Shown: positions 35,090-44,521, numbered from the stretch's first letter. The stretch: 64,000 bases of DNA from Adhaeribacter terrigena (GCF_016623615.1 NZ_JAEHFX010000001.1:496001-560000); one strand, 5' to 3'. Notes: generated from the sequence alone by a model not told the origin. Program-made: numbers and translations.

Positions 35090-35458
35090 TTCATCTTCCC
35101 GGTTTACGGTAGCAATATCGAAAGCGGGCACGCAGAACGAAACATATTCGCAGGGTTCTTCGAATGGGTTGGAGTAGCGTACGCGGGTTCCGGCTTTTAT
35201 TAAAATTGACTGGCGCTCGCCCAGGTCTATGGTTTCTTCGTCCATTTCAATGCGTTTTTTGCCGCGCAAAACCAGGGTTACTTCGTCAAATTCCGGTTTC
35301 TGAAAAGGTTCGCCCCAGTGCGGTGGTGCCAGCATGTGCGCTACACTGTAAGCAGAAGTGTGCGTGGTGGCCAGTCCGAAATGCTCTTCAATGCGTTTGC
35401 CGTCGGTAGTTGGTACCAGGAATGGTTTGGTTTGCAGCAGGAATTTTTTATCAGCCAT
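35087..35458 (-). CDS. cupin domain protein
   Basis: 123 residues forming a single small beta-barrel. The segments HWGEPFQKPEFDEVTLVLRGKKRI and IDLGERQSILIKAGTRVRYSNPFEEP match cupin motifs 1 and 2; the metal-binding histidines of motif 1 are partly replaced (H47 and E positions remain). So metal binding is uncertain. Function unknown; Kazal lipoprotein gene lies immediately upstream on the same strand, 31 bp away, so they may be co-transcribed. Confidence 0.8.
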   Translation of the reverse strand: MADKKFLLQTKPFLVPTTDGKRIEEHFGLATTHTSAYSVAHMLAPPHWGEPFQKPEFDEVTLVLRGKKRIEMDEETIDLGERQSILIKAGTRVRYSNPFEEPCEYVSFCVPAFDIATVNREDE

Positions 35459-35489
35459 ATATCGGTAATTCTATAAGGTTAAAAACCCA

Positions 35490-35717
35490 TTATTTACATT
35501 CGCCTTTGGTGTAAGACGTTACGCCGGCATTTGTGGCCACGCAGGAATTGCCGTAGGTTTTACCATCGCAACCGCACACCGGGTCGTAGATTTCGATGCA
35601 GATGCCGTCGGGGTTTATTTTGGCAGGATCGATGCAGGTAGTTTTCTCGGTGGTTTTGCAGGAGAGTAAAAGGAGCAGCGGAAGCGCCAGAACGATAGGT
35701 TTTAAAAGTGAATTCAT
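35490..35717 (-). CDS. Kazal-domain lipoprotein
   Basis: 75 residues. Signal sequence with lipobox LLLLSC, then a Kazal-type serine protease inhibitor domain: CIDPAKINPDGICIEIYDPVCGCDGKTYGNSC with the CGxDGxTYxNxC signature and a final GEC. It should be anchored in the envelope and face outward, where it might inhibit host, predator or own proteases. The start is the ATG at 35715-35717; the longer frame would need a TTG start and adds no signal-peptide residues. Confidence 0.85.
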   Translation of the reverse strand: MNSLLKPIVLALPLLLLLSCKTTEKTTCIDPAKINPDGICIEIYDPVCGCDGKTYGNSCVATNAGVTSYTKGECK

Positions 35718-35933
35718 AGGATCAGGTTGTTTTTTCAAATATACGGTTTAAACTATTTTTTTAACGGAACGTTTAAAAACCGGGCCATAATTGTGGATTA
35801 GATTCCGACTTGCCTGAAATAATTTAACTAAAATCGAACCTTGCCGTATAGCCAACTTACGAAAAAAATGGCCGTTTCTGGCAGATAATTTATATCCTCT
35901 AATCATCTCTTTCACCATTCTAAAAATCTAATT

Positions 35934-36464
35934 ATGAACAGCGGACAGTTTAATAAAGGCGGTAAAAAAGTGAGATACGAAAACGCAGCCAACGCCGATA
36001 CCAATCGCACAAAATATGGTACCGGGGCATTTGGCGCTTCTAAAAAGAAGAAAACAAAATATTTTTCCGATAATGGCAACAGCAGCAATAAGATCTGGAT
36101 GGCTGCTTTGGCCGGAGCCAGCGCAGGCGTAATTGCCGGTTTGCTGATGGCTCCTGAAAGCGGTAAAAGCACCATCGACAGCTTAAAAAGAAGTGCCATG
36201 CGTTTAGGCGACCAGATGGACGAAACATTCCGGGTGGCAATGAATAAAATGGAAAGTATGGGCCTTGCCCGTTCTGGCGACAGCCTGCAGATTCAGGGAA
36301 ACTGGGATCAGGTTAAAGGAAAAATGAAAGCTCAGTACGGCACTCTTACCGATCAGGATCTGGCTTACCTGGAAGGGCAGGAAGATAAATTTCTGGGTAA
36401 CCTGGAAACCAAACTTGGCAAATCGAAGCGCGAACTGGTTCGCTGGATCAACAGTCTGGCTTAA
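35934..36464 (+). CDS. YtxH-CsbD fusion protein, stress-associated
   Basis: 176 residues. After a polar N-terminal stretch (1-50) a YtxH-type segment (IWMAALAGASAGVIAGLLMA, then PESGKSTIDSLKRSA) provides one membrane helix; the last ~65 residues are a CsbD domain (QGNWDQVKGKMKAQYG, then LEGQEDKFLGNLETKLGKSK). Both families are small stress-induced proteins of unknown mechanism, usually encoded separately. The next gene encodes a second YtxH protein with an almost identical membrane segment. Together they look like a general-stress unit. Confidence 0.85.
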   Translation: MNSGQFNKGGKKVRYENAANADTNRTKYGTGAFGASKKKKTKYFSDNGNSSNKIWMAALAGASAGVIAGLLMAPESGKSTIDSLKRSAMRLGDQMDETFRVAMNKMESMGLARSGDSLQIQGNWDQVKGKMKAQYGTLTDQDLAYLEGQEDKFLGNLETKLGKSKRELVRWINSLA

Positions 36465-36556
36465 TTTTTTCAAACTTTTTTCCGGCGGAAAAAATAAGCC
36501 GGAAATTGTTTGCTTAAATATATAATAAACTATATGTTTAAGCGTTCAACACTTTG

Positions 36557-36573
36557 TAAAACGGTAGGTTTCC
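36557..36573. repeat. intergenic box
   Basis: TAAAACGGTAGGTTTCC, between the two YtxH genes. Confidence 0.6.
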
Positions 36574-36709
36574 GGAGATAAAAACTCAGAAATTTACATA
36601 TTAATAAAACTTAATATATCAATAAACGTTAAGTTAAATTACTGGAGCAGTTTGTAATGCAGGCTGCACAAATCAGAAATAAAAATCAACTCTATAAATT
36701 TATAATACT

Positions 36710-37123
36710 ATGAAAGACAATAGCGGAAAAATTATTTTAGCGCTTTTAGCCGGTGCAAGTGCCGGAGTTATTGCCGGTTTATTAATGGCTCCGGACAGCG
36801 GTACCGCTACCCGCGACAGCCTGAAAAAATCAGCTTCTAAACTGGGCAAAGATCTGGAGAAAAAACTGCAGGAAGGAATGGCTAAAATGGAAAGCATGAA
36901 TGCCGGCGGCTTGATCGATCAGGCTACTTCTATGTTAGGTATGAACAAAGGTGGCGATTCGCAGACTGGTTCTAATACTGGTTCCGCTAACGCTGGTTCT
37001 AATACTGGCCGTAGCGCTGCTTCCGGTTCAACCGGATCTTCTGCTTCGTCTGGTTCAGCTGGCAGCACTGCTGGTAATACTGGTTCATCGGCTGGCGGTG
37101 GTTCTACCATCAGCAACAGCTAA
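36710..37123 (+). CDS. YtxH domain protein with Ser/Gly-rich tail
   Basis: 137 residues. The N-terminal half (KIILALLAGASAGVIAGLLM, then PDSGTATRDSLKKSASKLG) is a YtxH domain, paralogous to the one in the preceding gene. The C-terminal ~50 residues are low-complexity repeats of Gly, Ser, Thr, Asn and Ala (SNTGSANAGSNTGRSAASGS-like), probably unstructured. Role in stress response inferred from family only. A CGGGCAT/ATGCCCG hairpin (37145-37161) follows the gene. Confidence 0.8.
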   Translation: MKDNSGKIILALLAGASAGVIAGLLMAPDSGTATRDSLKKSASKLGKDLEKKLQEGMAKMESMNAGGLIDQATSMLGMNKGGDSQTGSNTGSANAGSNTGRSAASGSTGSSASSGSAGSTAGNTGSSAGGGSTISNS

Positions 37124-37324
37124 TTGAAGTTACTTTTGTAACCCCGGGCATTAAATGCCCGTATAATAAAGTATAATTGCTTAACTAGTTTTAAGAAGAA
37201 TTAGTTGATAAGTGAATTTTAAATAGAAAACGAACGGAAATACAGGTTCGAAAGAACAAGTAAAATGAAGTGAGTGTTTAAAATTCAGTCTTCAATTGAT
37301 CTGAAAAAGAGTTAGTTAAGCAAT

Positions 37325-37357
37325 AAAAAAGTCCCGTTTTTAAAACGGGACTTTTTT
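37325..37357. terminator. intrinsic terminator, lysS side
   Basis: AAAAAAGTCCCGTTTT pairs perfectly with AAAACGGGACTTTTTT. Confidence 0.85.
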
Positions 37358-37363
37358 GCGTTT

Positions 37364-37380
37364 AAACCATACGGTTTTGC
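37364..37380. repeat. intergenic box abutting the lysS stop codon
   Basis: AAACCATACGGTTTTGC, ending one base before the stop codon at 37381-37383. Confidence 0.6.
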
Positions 37381-38919
37381 TTATTCTTCCTGGGCTTGCG
37401 CCTGTTTTTCCGGCTTCATTTGCGGGAAGAACAATACATCCTGGATAGAGTTTGAATTCGTCATGATCATGGATAAGCGGTCTATGCCGATGCCTAAACC
37501 GGCGGTTGGTGGCATACCGTATTCCAGGGCCCGTAAAAAGTCTTCGTCCAGCAACATGGCTTCGGTATCGCCGCGTTTGCCAAGCTCTAACTGCTCTTCA
37601 AACCGGGCCCGCTGATCGATCGGGTCGTTCAGTTCCGAGAATGCGTTGCAGATCTCTTTTCCGTTGCAAATTGCTTCGAAACGTTCTACCAAACCTGGTT
37701 TGTCGCGGTGCTTTTTAGCCAGCGGGCTCATTTCTACCGGGTAATCGGTAATAAACGTTGGCTGGATCAGGTAAGGCTCGCACATCTCACCAAAAATTTC
37801 GTCTATGATCTTGCCGCGGCCGATATTCGGATCCAAGTTTATTTTCAGGCCTTTTGCAACTTCACGCATTTCCGCTTCATCCATTTCCGAAATATCGATC
37901 TTGGTGAAATGTTCAATGGCTTCGTACATGGTATAACGTTTCCACGGGCGGGCAAAATTGATGATGTTTTCGCCTACTTTTACCTCGGTAGTTCCGTGCA
38001 GGTCCATGGCAATTTTTTCTACCATTTCTTCTACCAGGTCCATCATCCAGTAATAATCCTTGTAGGCTACGTAAAGCTCAACCTGCGTAAATTCCGGGTT
38101 ATGGAAACGGCTCATGCCTTCGTTCCGGAAATCTTTGGAAAACTCGTACACGCCATCAAAACCACCTACGATCAGACGTTTCAGATACAGTTCGTTCGCG
38201 ATCCGCAGATACAAAGTCATATCCAGGGTGTTGTGGTGCGTTTTGAACGGACGCGCGGCGGCACCCCCGTAAAGCGGTTGTAAGATCGGCGTTTCAACCT
38301 CTAAATAACCACGCTTGTTCAGATACTCGCGCATGGAGTTGGTGAGCTGGGTACGCTTAATGAAAGCTTCTTTCACGTGCGGGTTCACTACCAGATCTAC
38401 GTAACGCTGGCGGTAACGCATTTCCGGATCGGAGAAAGCATCGTAAACTACTTTGTTGCCGTTTTCGTCTACCGCTTCTTTTACAATTGGCAGCGGTTTC
38501 AGGCTTTTGGTTAAAATTTTTAACTCCGTAACGTGTACCGAAATTTCGCCTACCTGGGTGGTAAAAGCGTAGCCTTTAATGCCGATAAAGTCGCCGATAT
38601 CGAGCATTTTTTTGAATACGGTATTGTACAGGTCCTTATCCTCACCGGGCGCAATATCGTCGCGGGAAATATAAAGCTGAATGCGGCCACTGCTATCCAT
38701 GAGTTCGGCAAACGAAGCTTTACCCATAATGCGGCGGCTCATTAAACGACCCGCCAGGCTTACTTCCTGGAAGTTGTTGAGTTCCGGTTTATAATTCTCT
38801 TTTATTTCTTTGGCCGAGGCCGTAACGTCAAATAATTCGGAAGGGTAAGGGTTGATGCCCATTTCGAGCAATGCTTCCCGTTCGTGGCGGCGGCGTAATT
38901 CCTGTTCGCTTAGCTGCAT
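37381..38919 (-). CDS. lysS: lysyl-tRNA synthetase, class II
   Basis: 512 residues. The class II motifs are visible: motif 1 region in [28 protein letters not shown], motif 2 [18 protein letters not shown], and motif 3 [17 protein letters not shown]. The N-terminal OB-fold anticodon-binding domain covers roughly residues 60-165. A frame with 12 more residues is open upstream, but lysyl synthetases begin with the [11 protein letters not shown] helix, so the ATG at 38917-38919 is taken. Essential for translation. Confidence 0.95.
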   Translation of the reverse strand: MQLSEQELRRRHEREALLEMGINPYPSELFDVTASAKEIKENYKPELNNFQEVSLAGRLMSRRIMGKASFAELMDSSGRIQLYISRDDIAPGEDKDLYNTVFKKMLDIGDFIGIKGYAFTTQVGEISVHVTELKILTKSLKPLPIVKEAVDENGNKVVYDAFSDPEMRYRQRYVDLVVNPHVKEAFIKRTQLTNSMREYLNKRGYLEVETPILQPLYGGAAARPFKTHHNTLDMTLYLRIANELYLKRLIVGGFDGVYEFSKDFRNEGMSRFHNPEFTQVELYVAYKDYYWMMDLVEEMVEKIAMDLHGTTEVKVGENIINFARPWKRYTMYEAIEHFTKIDISEMDEAEMREVAKGLKINLDPNIGRGKIIDEIFGEMCEPYLIQPTFITDYPVEMSPLAKKHRDKPGLVERFEAICNGKEICNAFSELNDPIDQRARFEEQLELGKRGDTEAMLLDEDFLRALEYGMPPTAGLGIGIDRLSMIMTNSNSIQDVLFFPQMKPEKQAQAQEE

Positions 38920-39029
38920 TTTAGATATCTGGTTTAAAAGTAATTTAATCCGCAAAAATGCGAATTTATTTGCGGATTATGGCAATTTTTTCGTTTTATA
39001 ACCATTCGCGGGTAAATTCAGTATATGAG

Positions 39030-39046
39030 GAAAACGCTATGTTTTT
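39030..39046. repeat. intergenic box
   Basis: GAAAACGCTATGTTTTT, between divergent lysS and the 155-residue gene. Confidence 0.55.
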
Positions 39047-39116
39047 AGAAGAAAAAACCGGGAAACAAATCTAAAACGACTCATTCCCGTTTATAGCCTT
39101 AAACCAAAAATGAACT

Positions 39117-39584
39117 ATGAAAAGTGAAGTAACTTTAATTTTCGAAGAGAACGACGGCACGCTGAACTGGCTATTTAATATAATTTCGTACGCCCACCAC
39201 ATCTCAGACGCGAAAGTGAAAGGCATGCTGGAACCGATGATGAAAGAATTTCTGCACCAGGACAGTTACAACCGGCTTTTAGAACTTTCGGAAAAAAATA
39301 TTTCGGAAGAAGAACTGATATCCGAGCACCTGAATAAAGGCGTGATCAAATTCAGTTCGCCCAAGGTAACCGTGCGCGGCCCTAAAATTAAAGCCATGTG
39401 CTACATGATCGAGCAGGCCGGCGCCATGCAGGAAGCGGCCGCGGGCGAAGATGTGCCGGAAAATGTGCTGGCTTTATTCAAAGGTCACCAGGGAATTCTG
39501 GACCGCATTAAAATTGTAATTACCGAAGCCCTGCAGATTGCCGGCGCTAAAGGCGTTCAGATCGAAAAATTCAGCAGCCAGTAA
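39117..39584 (+). CDS. unknown protein, 155 residues
   Basis: No family recognised. The protein is soluble, with mixed helices (LNWLFNIISYAHHISDAKVKGM and ESLLEQA-like helical segments) and an acidic character, no signal peptide and no membrane segment. Codon use and the length of the frame without interruption support a real gene. It stands between divergent lysS and a convergent unknown gene, and the region after it carries a terminator hairpin. Confidence 0.65.
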   Translation: MKSEVTLIFEENDGTLNWLFNIISYAHHISDAKVKGMLEPMMKEFLHQDSYNRLLELSEKNISEEELISEHLNKGVIKFSSPKVTVRGPKIKAMCYMIEQAGAMQEAAAGEDVPENVLALFKGHQGILDRIKIVITEALQIAGAKGVQIEKFSSQ

Positions 39585-39657
39585 TGGTTAATTATTAGTG
39601 ATTAATGAATAATCGTTAATGAACCGGGAAACCGGGTGGCTTTTATGAATATTAAAT

Positions 39658-39699
39658 AAAAAAACCTCACAGCTCTTTTCAGGCTTGTGAGGTTTTTTT
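39658..39699 (+). terminator. CCTCACA-type terminator hairpin
   Basis: AAAACCTCACA pairs with TGTGAGGTTTT, followed by more T. Confidence 0.8.
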
Positions 39700-39718
39700 G
39701 TTCAGACTTTTCAGGCCC

Positions 39719-39735
39719 GAAACCCTACCGTTTTT
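39719..39735. repeat. intergenic box
   Basis: GAAACCCTACCGTTTTT, between two terminator hairpins. Confidence 0.65.
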
Positions 39736-39740
39736 AAGTA

Positions 39741-39771
39741 AAAAAGCCCGGCAAAATTTGCAGGGCTTTTT
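39741..39771 (-). terminator. intrinsic terminator of the 343-residue gene
   Basis: AAAAAGCCC pairs with GGGCTTTTT. Confidence 0.8.
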
Positions 39772-39797
39772 GTTAAATCGGACAACGAATAACGAAA

Positions 39798-40829
39798 TTA
39801 AGCTGCAAGGCCGAATTGGTAGTTTTGTTCGTTGCCGAATAGCGGTACGATCTTTTCGCGGAAGCGGGCGGCAACATAGCCATCTTTCAGGTGCGCCGGC
39901 AATTCTTCCAGGATCTGTTCGTATTTCTCCAGCCCAATGGCTTTGGCCACGTAGCTTTCATGAATGCCATTCAGGTAGCTTACAATGTTAAGTAACGATT
40001 CATGGAATAAACTAAAATCGATATCGGCTTCCACAAAACGCTCAATTTCGCGGTGCGACGAAGAGATCTGTAAGCGGCTCAGCAGATCGAAGAACGTGGT
40101 ATAACCCATGCGCCAGGTAATTTGCTGCCAGTGCTGGGCATTCCAGCGGTTCAGGATCTCGTTCGTTTTCGGGTTCCGAAGCGCTGTATTCGGGTTGTTT
40201 TGCAGCTGCGTTCTGATGGCGGTTGCTTTCTGCTTGCGCGTGGTGCGTAAAAACTGCCCGATCTGCGCCTGGGCATCGAGTTCTTTTTCAGCTATTTGTA
40301 AACCTGCTTTGTAAGCGGCTAGCGGCAACCGGTGCACACTAAAATCGTTGTAATGGCCGGCCGCATAAAAACCAATGGCTTTCGGGTACGCGTTCCGCAC
40401 TACCAATCTGCCAACTTCCCGCTGAATTACGGATGCGTTGTTAGTTTGCACGCCAAGGGTGTATAAAAAGGCCCGCAACCCCGCAAAAACGGTAAAGTAA
40501 GCCTGCGGAAAGGTCCAGTGCAGGGCATTTCTTAAGTATGCCTCATCGCCGAGTTCGGCCGTAGAACGCAACGCATATTCGGTGCTCCAGCAGGAGCGTA
40601 AAAGTTTAATAATGGCCTGCTGGTCTTCGGTTTTGAGTTCAGCCTGGTGTTCTTTTAAGAAAGCCAGGTGTTGCAAACCGGCATCCGAAGCGCTATTTTG
40701 TATATGGTAATTAATGGCCGAAAAGTAATTCAGGAATACCTGCGCGGGAATGGACTTCCGCCAGGTTTCTTCGTTTTTTTTCTCCTCCGCAAACAGCGGA
40801 ATCACATTTTCATCTGTTAGCTTTTTCAT
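39798..40829 (-). CDS. unknown protein, 343 residues
   Basis: No recognised domain. The sequence is almost entirely helical and rich in aromatic residues (for example ALHWTFPQAYFTVFAGLRAF and NRWNAQHWQQITWRMGYTTF). No signal peptide. It might be a HEPN-like or scaffold protein, but no catalytic R-x4-H motif or similar is evident. It is transcribed from a promoter region that carries an intergenic box (40843-40858). Confidence 0.6.
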   Translation of the reverse strand: MKKLTDENVIPLFAEEKKNEETWRKSIPAQVFLNYFSAINYHIQNSASDAGLQHLAFLKEHQAELKTEDQQAIIKLLRSCWSTEYALRSTAELGDEAYLRNALHWTFPQAYFTVFAGLRAFLYTLGVQTNNASVIQREVGRLVVRNAYPKAIGFYAAGHYNDFSVHRLPLAAYKAGLQIAEKELDAQAQIGQFLRTTRKQKATAIRTQLQNNPNTALRNPKTNEILNRWNAQHWQQITWRMGYTTFFDLLSRLQISSSHREIERFVEADIDFSLFHESLLNIVSYLNGIHESYVAKAIGLEKYEQILEELPAHLKDGYVAARFREKIVPLFGNEQNYQFGLAA

Positions 40830-40842
40830 ACTTTTTTAACAA

Positions 40843-40858
40843 AAAAACATAGCGTTTT
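40843..40858. repeat. intergenic box upstream of a start codon
   Basis: AAAAACATAGCGTTTT, 13 bp before the ATG of the 343-residue gene. Confidence 0.6.
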
Positions 40859-41104
40859 AGTTGCAAAACAGGGTCTGAAATAGGGGATATTTGATTCTAT
40901 AAAGCGTTGATAATCAATCAAATAAAAGGGAATTGAAAATATTTTTAACTCATTTGGAAAGGTTTGATAATCAAGGGCTAACGTTTTGATAAAACCGGAA
41001 AAAGCTATGCTTTCGGGCGGAAAAAGTGCCTGCACAGTAAAGCAGAAAAGTAACAGAAACCGCTGAAATGAGTTTAAAGGTAAAGCGAATCTAATCCTTA
41101 GAAA

Positions 41105-42262
41105 ATGGAGCTGTCTTACATTCTGAACGAACTCGGCGAAGACCGGGAAATGTATTTTAATTCGGTGGCGCCGCCAATTATCCAGACCAGTAATTTCAGT
41201 TGCAAAACCGTAAATGCGCTGCGCGAAGCTTTGCTGCACGAAAGCGAAGTGGAGTTTTATACCCGCGGCAATAACCCGACTACCGACCTGCTGGAAAAGA
41301 AAGTGGCCGCTTTGGAAGGAGCCGAACATGCCCTCGCTTTTGGCAGTGGTATTGCAGCTGTTTCGGCGGCAGTGATGAGCCAGGTTAACGCCGGTGATCA
41401 TATCGTTTCAGTGGCCAAACCTTATAGCTGGACCAATACGCTGCTCAAGAAATACCTGCCAAAGTTTGGCGTTGAAACTACGTTCGTAGATGGCCGCGAC
41501 GCTGCCAATTTCGAAAAAGCCATCAAGCCCAATACCAGGGTTTTTTACCTCGAAAGCCCCAATTCCTTCACTTTCGAACTGCAGGATATTGCCGCGGTTA
41601 CTAAAATTGCTAAGGCCCATAACATCATCACCATCATCGATAACAGTTACGCGACGCCGCTTTTTCAGCAACCCATTGCTTTGGGCGTAGATATTGTAGT
41701 GCATGCGGCTACCAAATATATTTCCGGCCATTCCGATACCATGGGCGGCATAATTTGCAGCACGCATGCGCGCATCACCAAAATTTTTGAATCGGAATTT
41801 ATGACGCTGGGCGGCATTATCTCGCCGTTCAACTCCTGGCTACTGCTGCGCGGTTTACGCACCCTGCCAATCCGCATGGAGCGCATAGCCGATACTACCC
41901 GCAAGGTGGTAGATTATTTAACCAAACAACCCAAAGTGCAGAAAATATTCTTTCCTTTCCTGCCAACCGATTCACAATACGAACTTGCCAGAAGACAAAT
42001 GAGCAATAACTCCGGGCAGTTTACCATTCAGCTCCAAACCGAAAATCTGGAAGAAATAGACCGCTTTTGCGACAACCTGAAACACTTTTTAATGGCAGCC
42101 AGCTGGGGCGGGCACGAAAGTTTAATTTACCCCACAGCTGCCAGCTACAACGCCGGAAATTACAAATCTGACCTGCCGCCCAACCTCATTCGTTTCTACA
42201 TTGGCCTGGAAGATGCCGATTACCTGATAAAAGACCTGGACCAGGCTTTTGCCCTGATCTGA
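41105..42262 (+). CDS. trans-sulfuration family PLP enzyme (cystathionine synthase/lyase type)
   Basis: 385 residues. The Cys/Met metabolism family pattern is complete: YTRGNNPT (52-59), the PLP aspartate D179 in TIIDNSYATP, and the Schiff-base Lys204 in HAATKYISGHSD. Enzymes with this set include cystathionine gamma-synthase, gamma-lyase, methionine gamma-lyase and O-acetylhomoserine sulfhydrylase. The substrate cannot be separated by eye. The N-terminus lacks any signal peptide, so it is cytoplasmic. Monocistronic, with a terminator right after. Confidence 0.88.
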   Translation: MELSYILNELGEDREMYFNSVAPPIIQTSNFSCKTVNALREALLHESEVEFYTRGNNPTTDLLEKKVAALEGAEHALAFGSGIAAVSAAVMSQVNAGDHIVSVAKPYSWTNTLLKKYLPKFGVETTFVDGRDAANFEKAIKPNTRVFYLESPNSFTFELQDIAAVTKIAKAHNIITIIDNSYATPLFQQPIALGVDIVVHAATKYISGHSDTMGGIICSTHARITKIFESEFMTLGGIISPFNSWLLLRGLRTLPIRMERIADTTRKVVDYLTKQPKVQKIFFPFLPTDSQYELARRQMSNNSGQFTIQLQTENLEEIDRFCDNLKHFLMAASWGGHESLIYPTAASYNAGNYKSDLPPNLIRFYIGLEDADYLIKDLDQAFALI

Positions 42263-42276
42263 AAACGGTAGGGTTT
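42261..42276. repeat. intergenic box overlapping a stop codon
   Basis: GAAAACGGTAGGGTTT; its first two bases belong to the TGA stop (42260-42262). Confidence 0.65.
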
Positions 42277-42299
42277 AGCCGGCAAAAACTAAAAGCAAT

Positions 42300-42332
42300 A
42301 AAAAAGCCCCGGCATAATTGCCGGGGCTTTCT
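42300..42332. terminator. bidirectional terminator
   Basis: AAAGCCCCGGCA pairs with TGCCGGGGCTTT between convergent genes. Confidence 0.85.
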
Positions 42333-42352
42333 ATTTTTAACAGATTTACGAC

Positions 42353-44500
42353 TTATTTTACCGCTTTGGCACCAGCCCACTGGTCTTTAATAATGTTAGT
42401 GGCTTCGCTCAGGTAAATGTCTTTCGAAAGGTTTTTAATAAACTTGGTATTAATATTTTGCTTCACCGTATCGGCACCAATTTTATCGGTATCTACTTTT
42501 AAAGAAGCTATGTTCAAAGGTTTATTGCCTTTTTCAACTTCTTCATAGCGTTTCGCGTCTTCCTTCGACTTTTTGTTTTCAGCCATGAACGTGGTCAGTT
42601 TCAGCGAGCGGTTGGTATTATCCGACTGCTGTTTCATGCGTTGGGCAATTTCGGTTACCATTTTGAAATTTGCATTTCCGGCAACGCGGGAAGTGGAGTT
42701 GGCTTTCAGTTTTGCAATATTGGGTTGATCTTTCCAGAGTTTGAAGCTGGCCGGCTTGATCTCATCCCAAGGCAGCGGGAAGTCCTGATCCTTTTCGCCT
42801 TGCTCCAGGTAGGTGTACATGTCTGGCAATAAAATGTCAGGTGCAACGCCCCGCAGCTGGGTAGCGCCGCCATTTACGCGATAGAATTTCTGGGTAGTAA
42901 GTTTCAGCGAACCCAAAGGTTTAATGGCGTTAAATTCACTTGGCACTACGTTATCTAAATTGAAAACCTGCTGTACTGTGCCTTTGCCAAACGTGTTGGC
43001 ACTGCCTACCACTACGCCACGTTTGTAATCCTGCATGGCCGCAGCCAGAATTTCCGAAGCCGAAGCGCTGAACTGGTTTACCATAATTACCAGCGGGCCA
43101 TCGAACTGCACCTGCGGGTCGCGGTCTTCCAGAATGGTAGGAGCGGAGCCGCTCGTTTCTACCTGCACCACCGGGCCGCGCTCAAAGAACAAACCAGCCA
43201 TCTGCACAGCATCCTGCAAAGAACCACCACCATTATTTCTCAGATCTAGGATCAGGCCCTGGATATTTTGTTTTTTTAGTTTTTCTACTTCTTTCCGCAC
43301 GTCGTCGGCGCTATTACGGCCGCCTTTGTTGTCGAAATCGGCGTAAAAGCCGGGCAGTTTAATGTAGCCAACCGGTTTCTCTGCATTTATTAGGGCCGAT
43401 TGCGCGTAAGTTTCTTCAATGATCACGATATCGCGGATAATGGAAATAACTTTTACCGAAGCGTCAGGTTTTTTAACGGTCAGGCGAACTTCCGTGCCTT
43501 TTTTACCGCGTACCAATTGCACAGCATTGTCCAGGCGCATGCCTTCCACGCTTACCGGTTCTTCGTTACCCTGGGCCACTTTCAGAATAATATCGCCGGC
43601 TTTCAGTTCGCCCTGACGATAGGAGGCACTACCCGGCACAATTTCGGCTACTTTAATATAACCATCGCGTTCACTTAAAGTAGCGCCAATACCTTCCAGG
43701 CGACCGGTCATGGCAATATCAAAAGAGGCTTTGTCTTTCGGCGGAAAATATTCGGTATGCGGATCGTAAGCGTTAGCAATGGCGTTTATGTAAGCCGAAA
43801 CGCTGTCGTTCCGATCGAACTGACTGATGCGACGATACATGTCGTCGTAAGTTTTTAGCACTTTTTTCCGGGCTTCGGCTTCCAGTTCGGTGTTGGTTTT
43901 GGCAGGCGTTTTATTGTCTTTTTTAGCTTGTGCTTTCTCCTGCATTTCTATCAGTTCGGCCATTTGTACCAGTGTCTGGTATTTTAGGTATTTCCGCCAG
44001 GCTTCGCGCTGTTCGGCTTTGTCTTTCGGGAATTTCAGTTTTTCCGGATCCAGTTCGGTGCTTTCTTCGGTGTTGAAATCAAAAGGTTTGGCCAGAATAT
44101 CTTTATAGATTTCCTGGCTTTCTTTAGAACGAACGTTGAAAATACGCGTGCTGGCATCCAGGAACTCGTAAGAACCGTTCTGTACGTGATCGTCTATTTT
44201 GGTTTGGTATTTCTGCAGTTTATCGATATCGGTCTGCAATAAAAATTTCTTGTTGAAGTCGAGGCGTTTCAGGTACAGGCCGTACACTTTTTTAGAAAAA
44301 TTATCGTCTAATTTCTCCGGCTGAAAATGCGCTGAATTCAAACCCTGCATGAGTACGCGCAGCAGAATTTCGTTTTTACCCTGGCCTGAAAGATCCTTTT
44401 TCGTTTCGCCGGAACCGGAATGCGATGTATAGCAGGCAAATAGCATCATCACCGAAAAGAGTGATGCTATAAAAATTGATTTAGATTTTAAATAATGCAT
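42353..44500 (-). CDS. carboxy-terminal processing (tail-specific) protease, Prc-like lipoprotein
   Basis: 715 residues from the ATG at 44498-44500. Lipobox LFAC with Cys23. The order is a long N-terminal helical region, a PDZ domain (ERDGYIKVAEIVPGSASYRQGELKAGDIIL), the S41 peptidase core with the Ser-Lys pair (FSASASEIL and NTFGKGTVQ), and the long DUF3340-type C-terminal region (from about AENKKSKEDAKRYEEVEK). Such proteases degrade or trim periplasmic proteins by their C-termini. The longer version would start at a TTG that coincides with the promoter -7 box, so the ATG is preferred. Confidence 0.92.
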   Translation of the reverse strand: MHYLKSKSIFIASLFSVMMLFACYTSHSGSGETKKDLSGQGKNEILLRVLMQGLNSAHFQPEKLDDNFSKKVYGLYLKRLDFNKKFLLQTDIDKLQKYQTKIDDHVQNGSYEFLDASTRIFNVRSKESQEIYKDILAKPFDFNTEESTELDPEKLKFPKDKAEQREAWRKYLKYQTLVQMAELIEMQEKAQAKKDNKTPAKTNTELEAEARKKVLKTYDDMYRRISQFDRNDSVSAYINAIANAYDPHTEYFPPKDKASFDIAMTGRLEGIGATLSERDGYIKVAEIVPGSASYRQGELKAGDIILKVAQGNEEPVSVEGMRLDNAVQLVRGKKGTEVRLTVKKPDASVKVISIIRDIVIIEETYAQSALINAEKPVGYIKLPGFYADFDNKGGRNSADDVRKEVEKLKKQNIQGLILDLRNNGGGSLQDAVQMAGLFFERGPVVQVETSGSAPTILEDRDPQVQFDGPLVIMVNQFSASASEILAAAMQDYKRGVVVGSANTFGKGTVQQVFNLDNVVPSEFNAIKPLGSLKLTTQKFYRVNGGATQLRGVAPDILLPDMYTYLEQGEKDQDFPLPWDEIKPASFKLWKDQPNIAKLKANSTSRVAGNANFKMVTEIAQRMKQQSDNTNRSLKLTTFMAENKKSKEDAKRYEEVEKGNKPLNIASLKVDTDKIGADTVKQNINTKFIKNLSKDIYLSEATNIIKDQWAGAKAVK

Positions 44501-44521
44501 AAGCGCTATTAAAGTACGTTT

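Noticed and set aside
34953-35177. A 74-codon frame between fabI and the cupin gene
   Set aside because: It spans the arm of a palindrome and overlaps the cupin gene in antisense.
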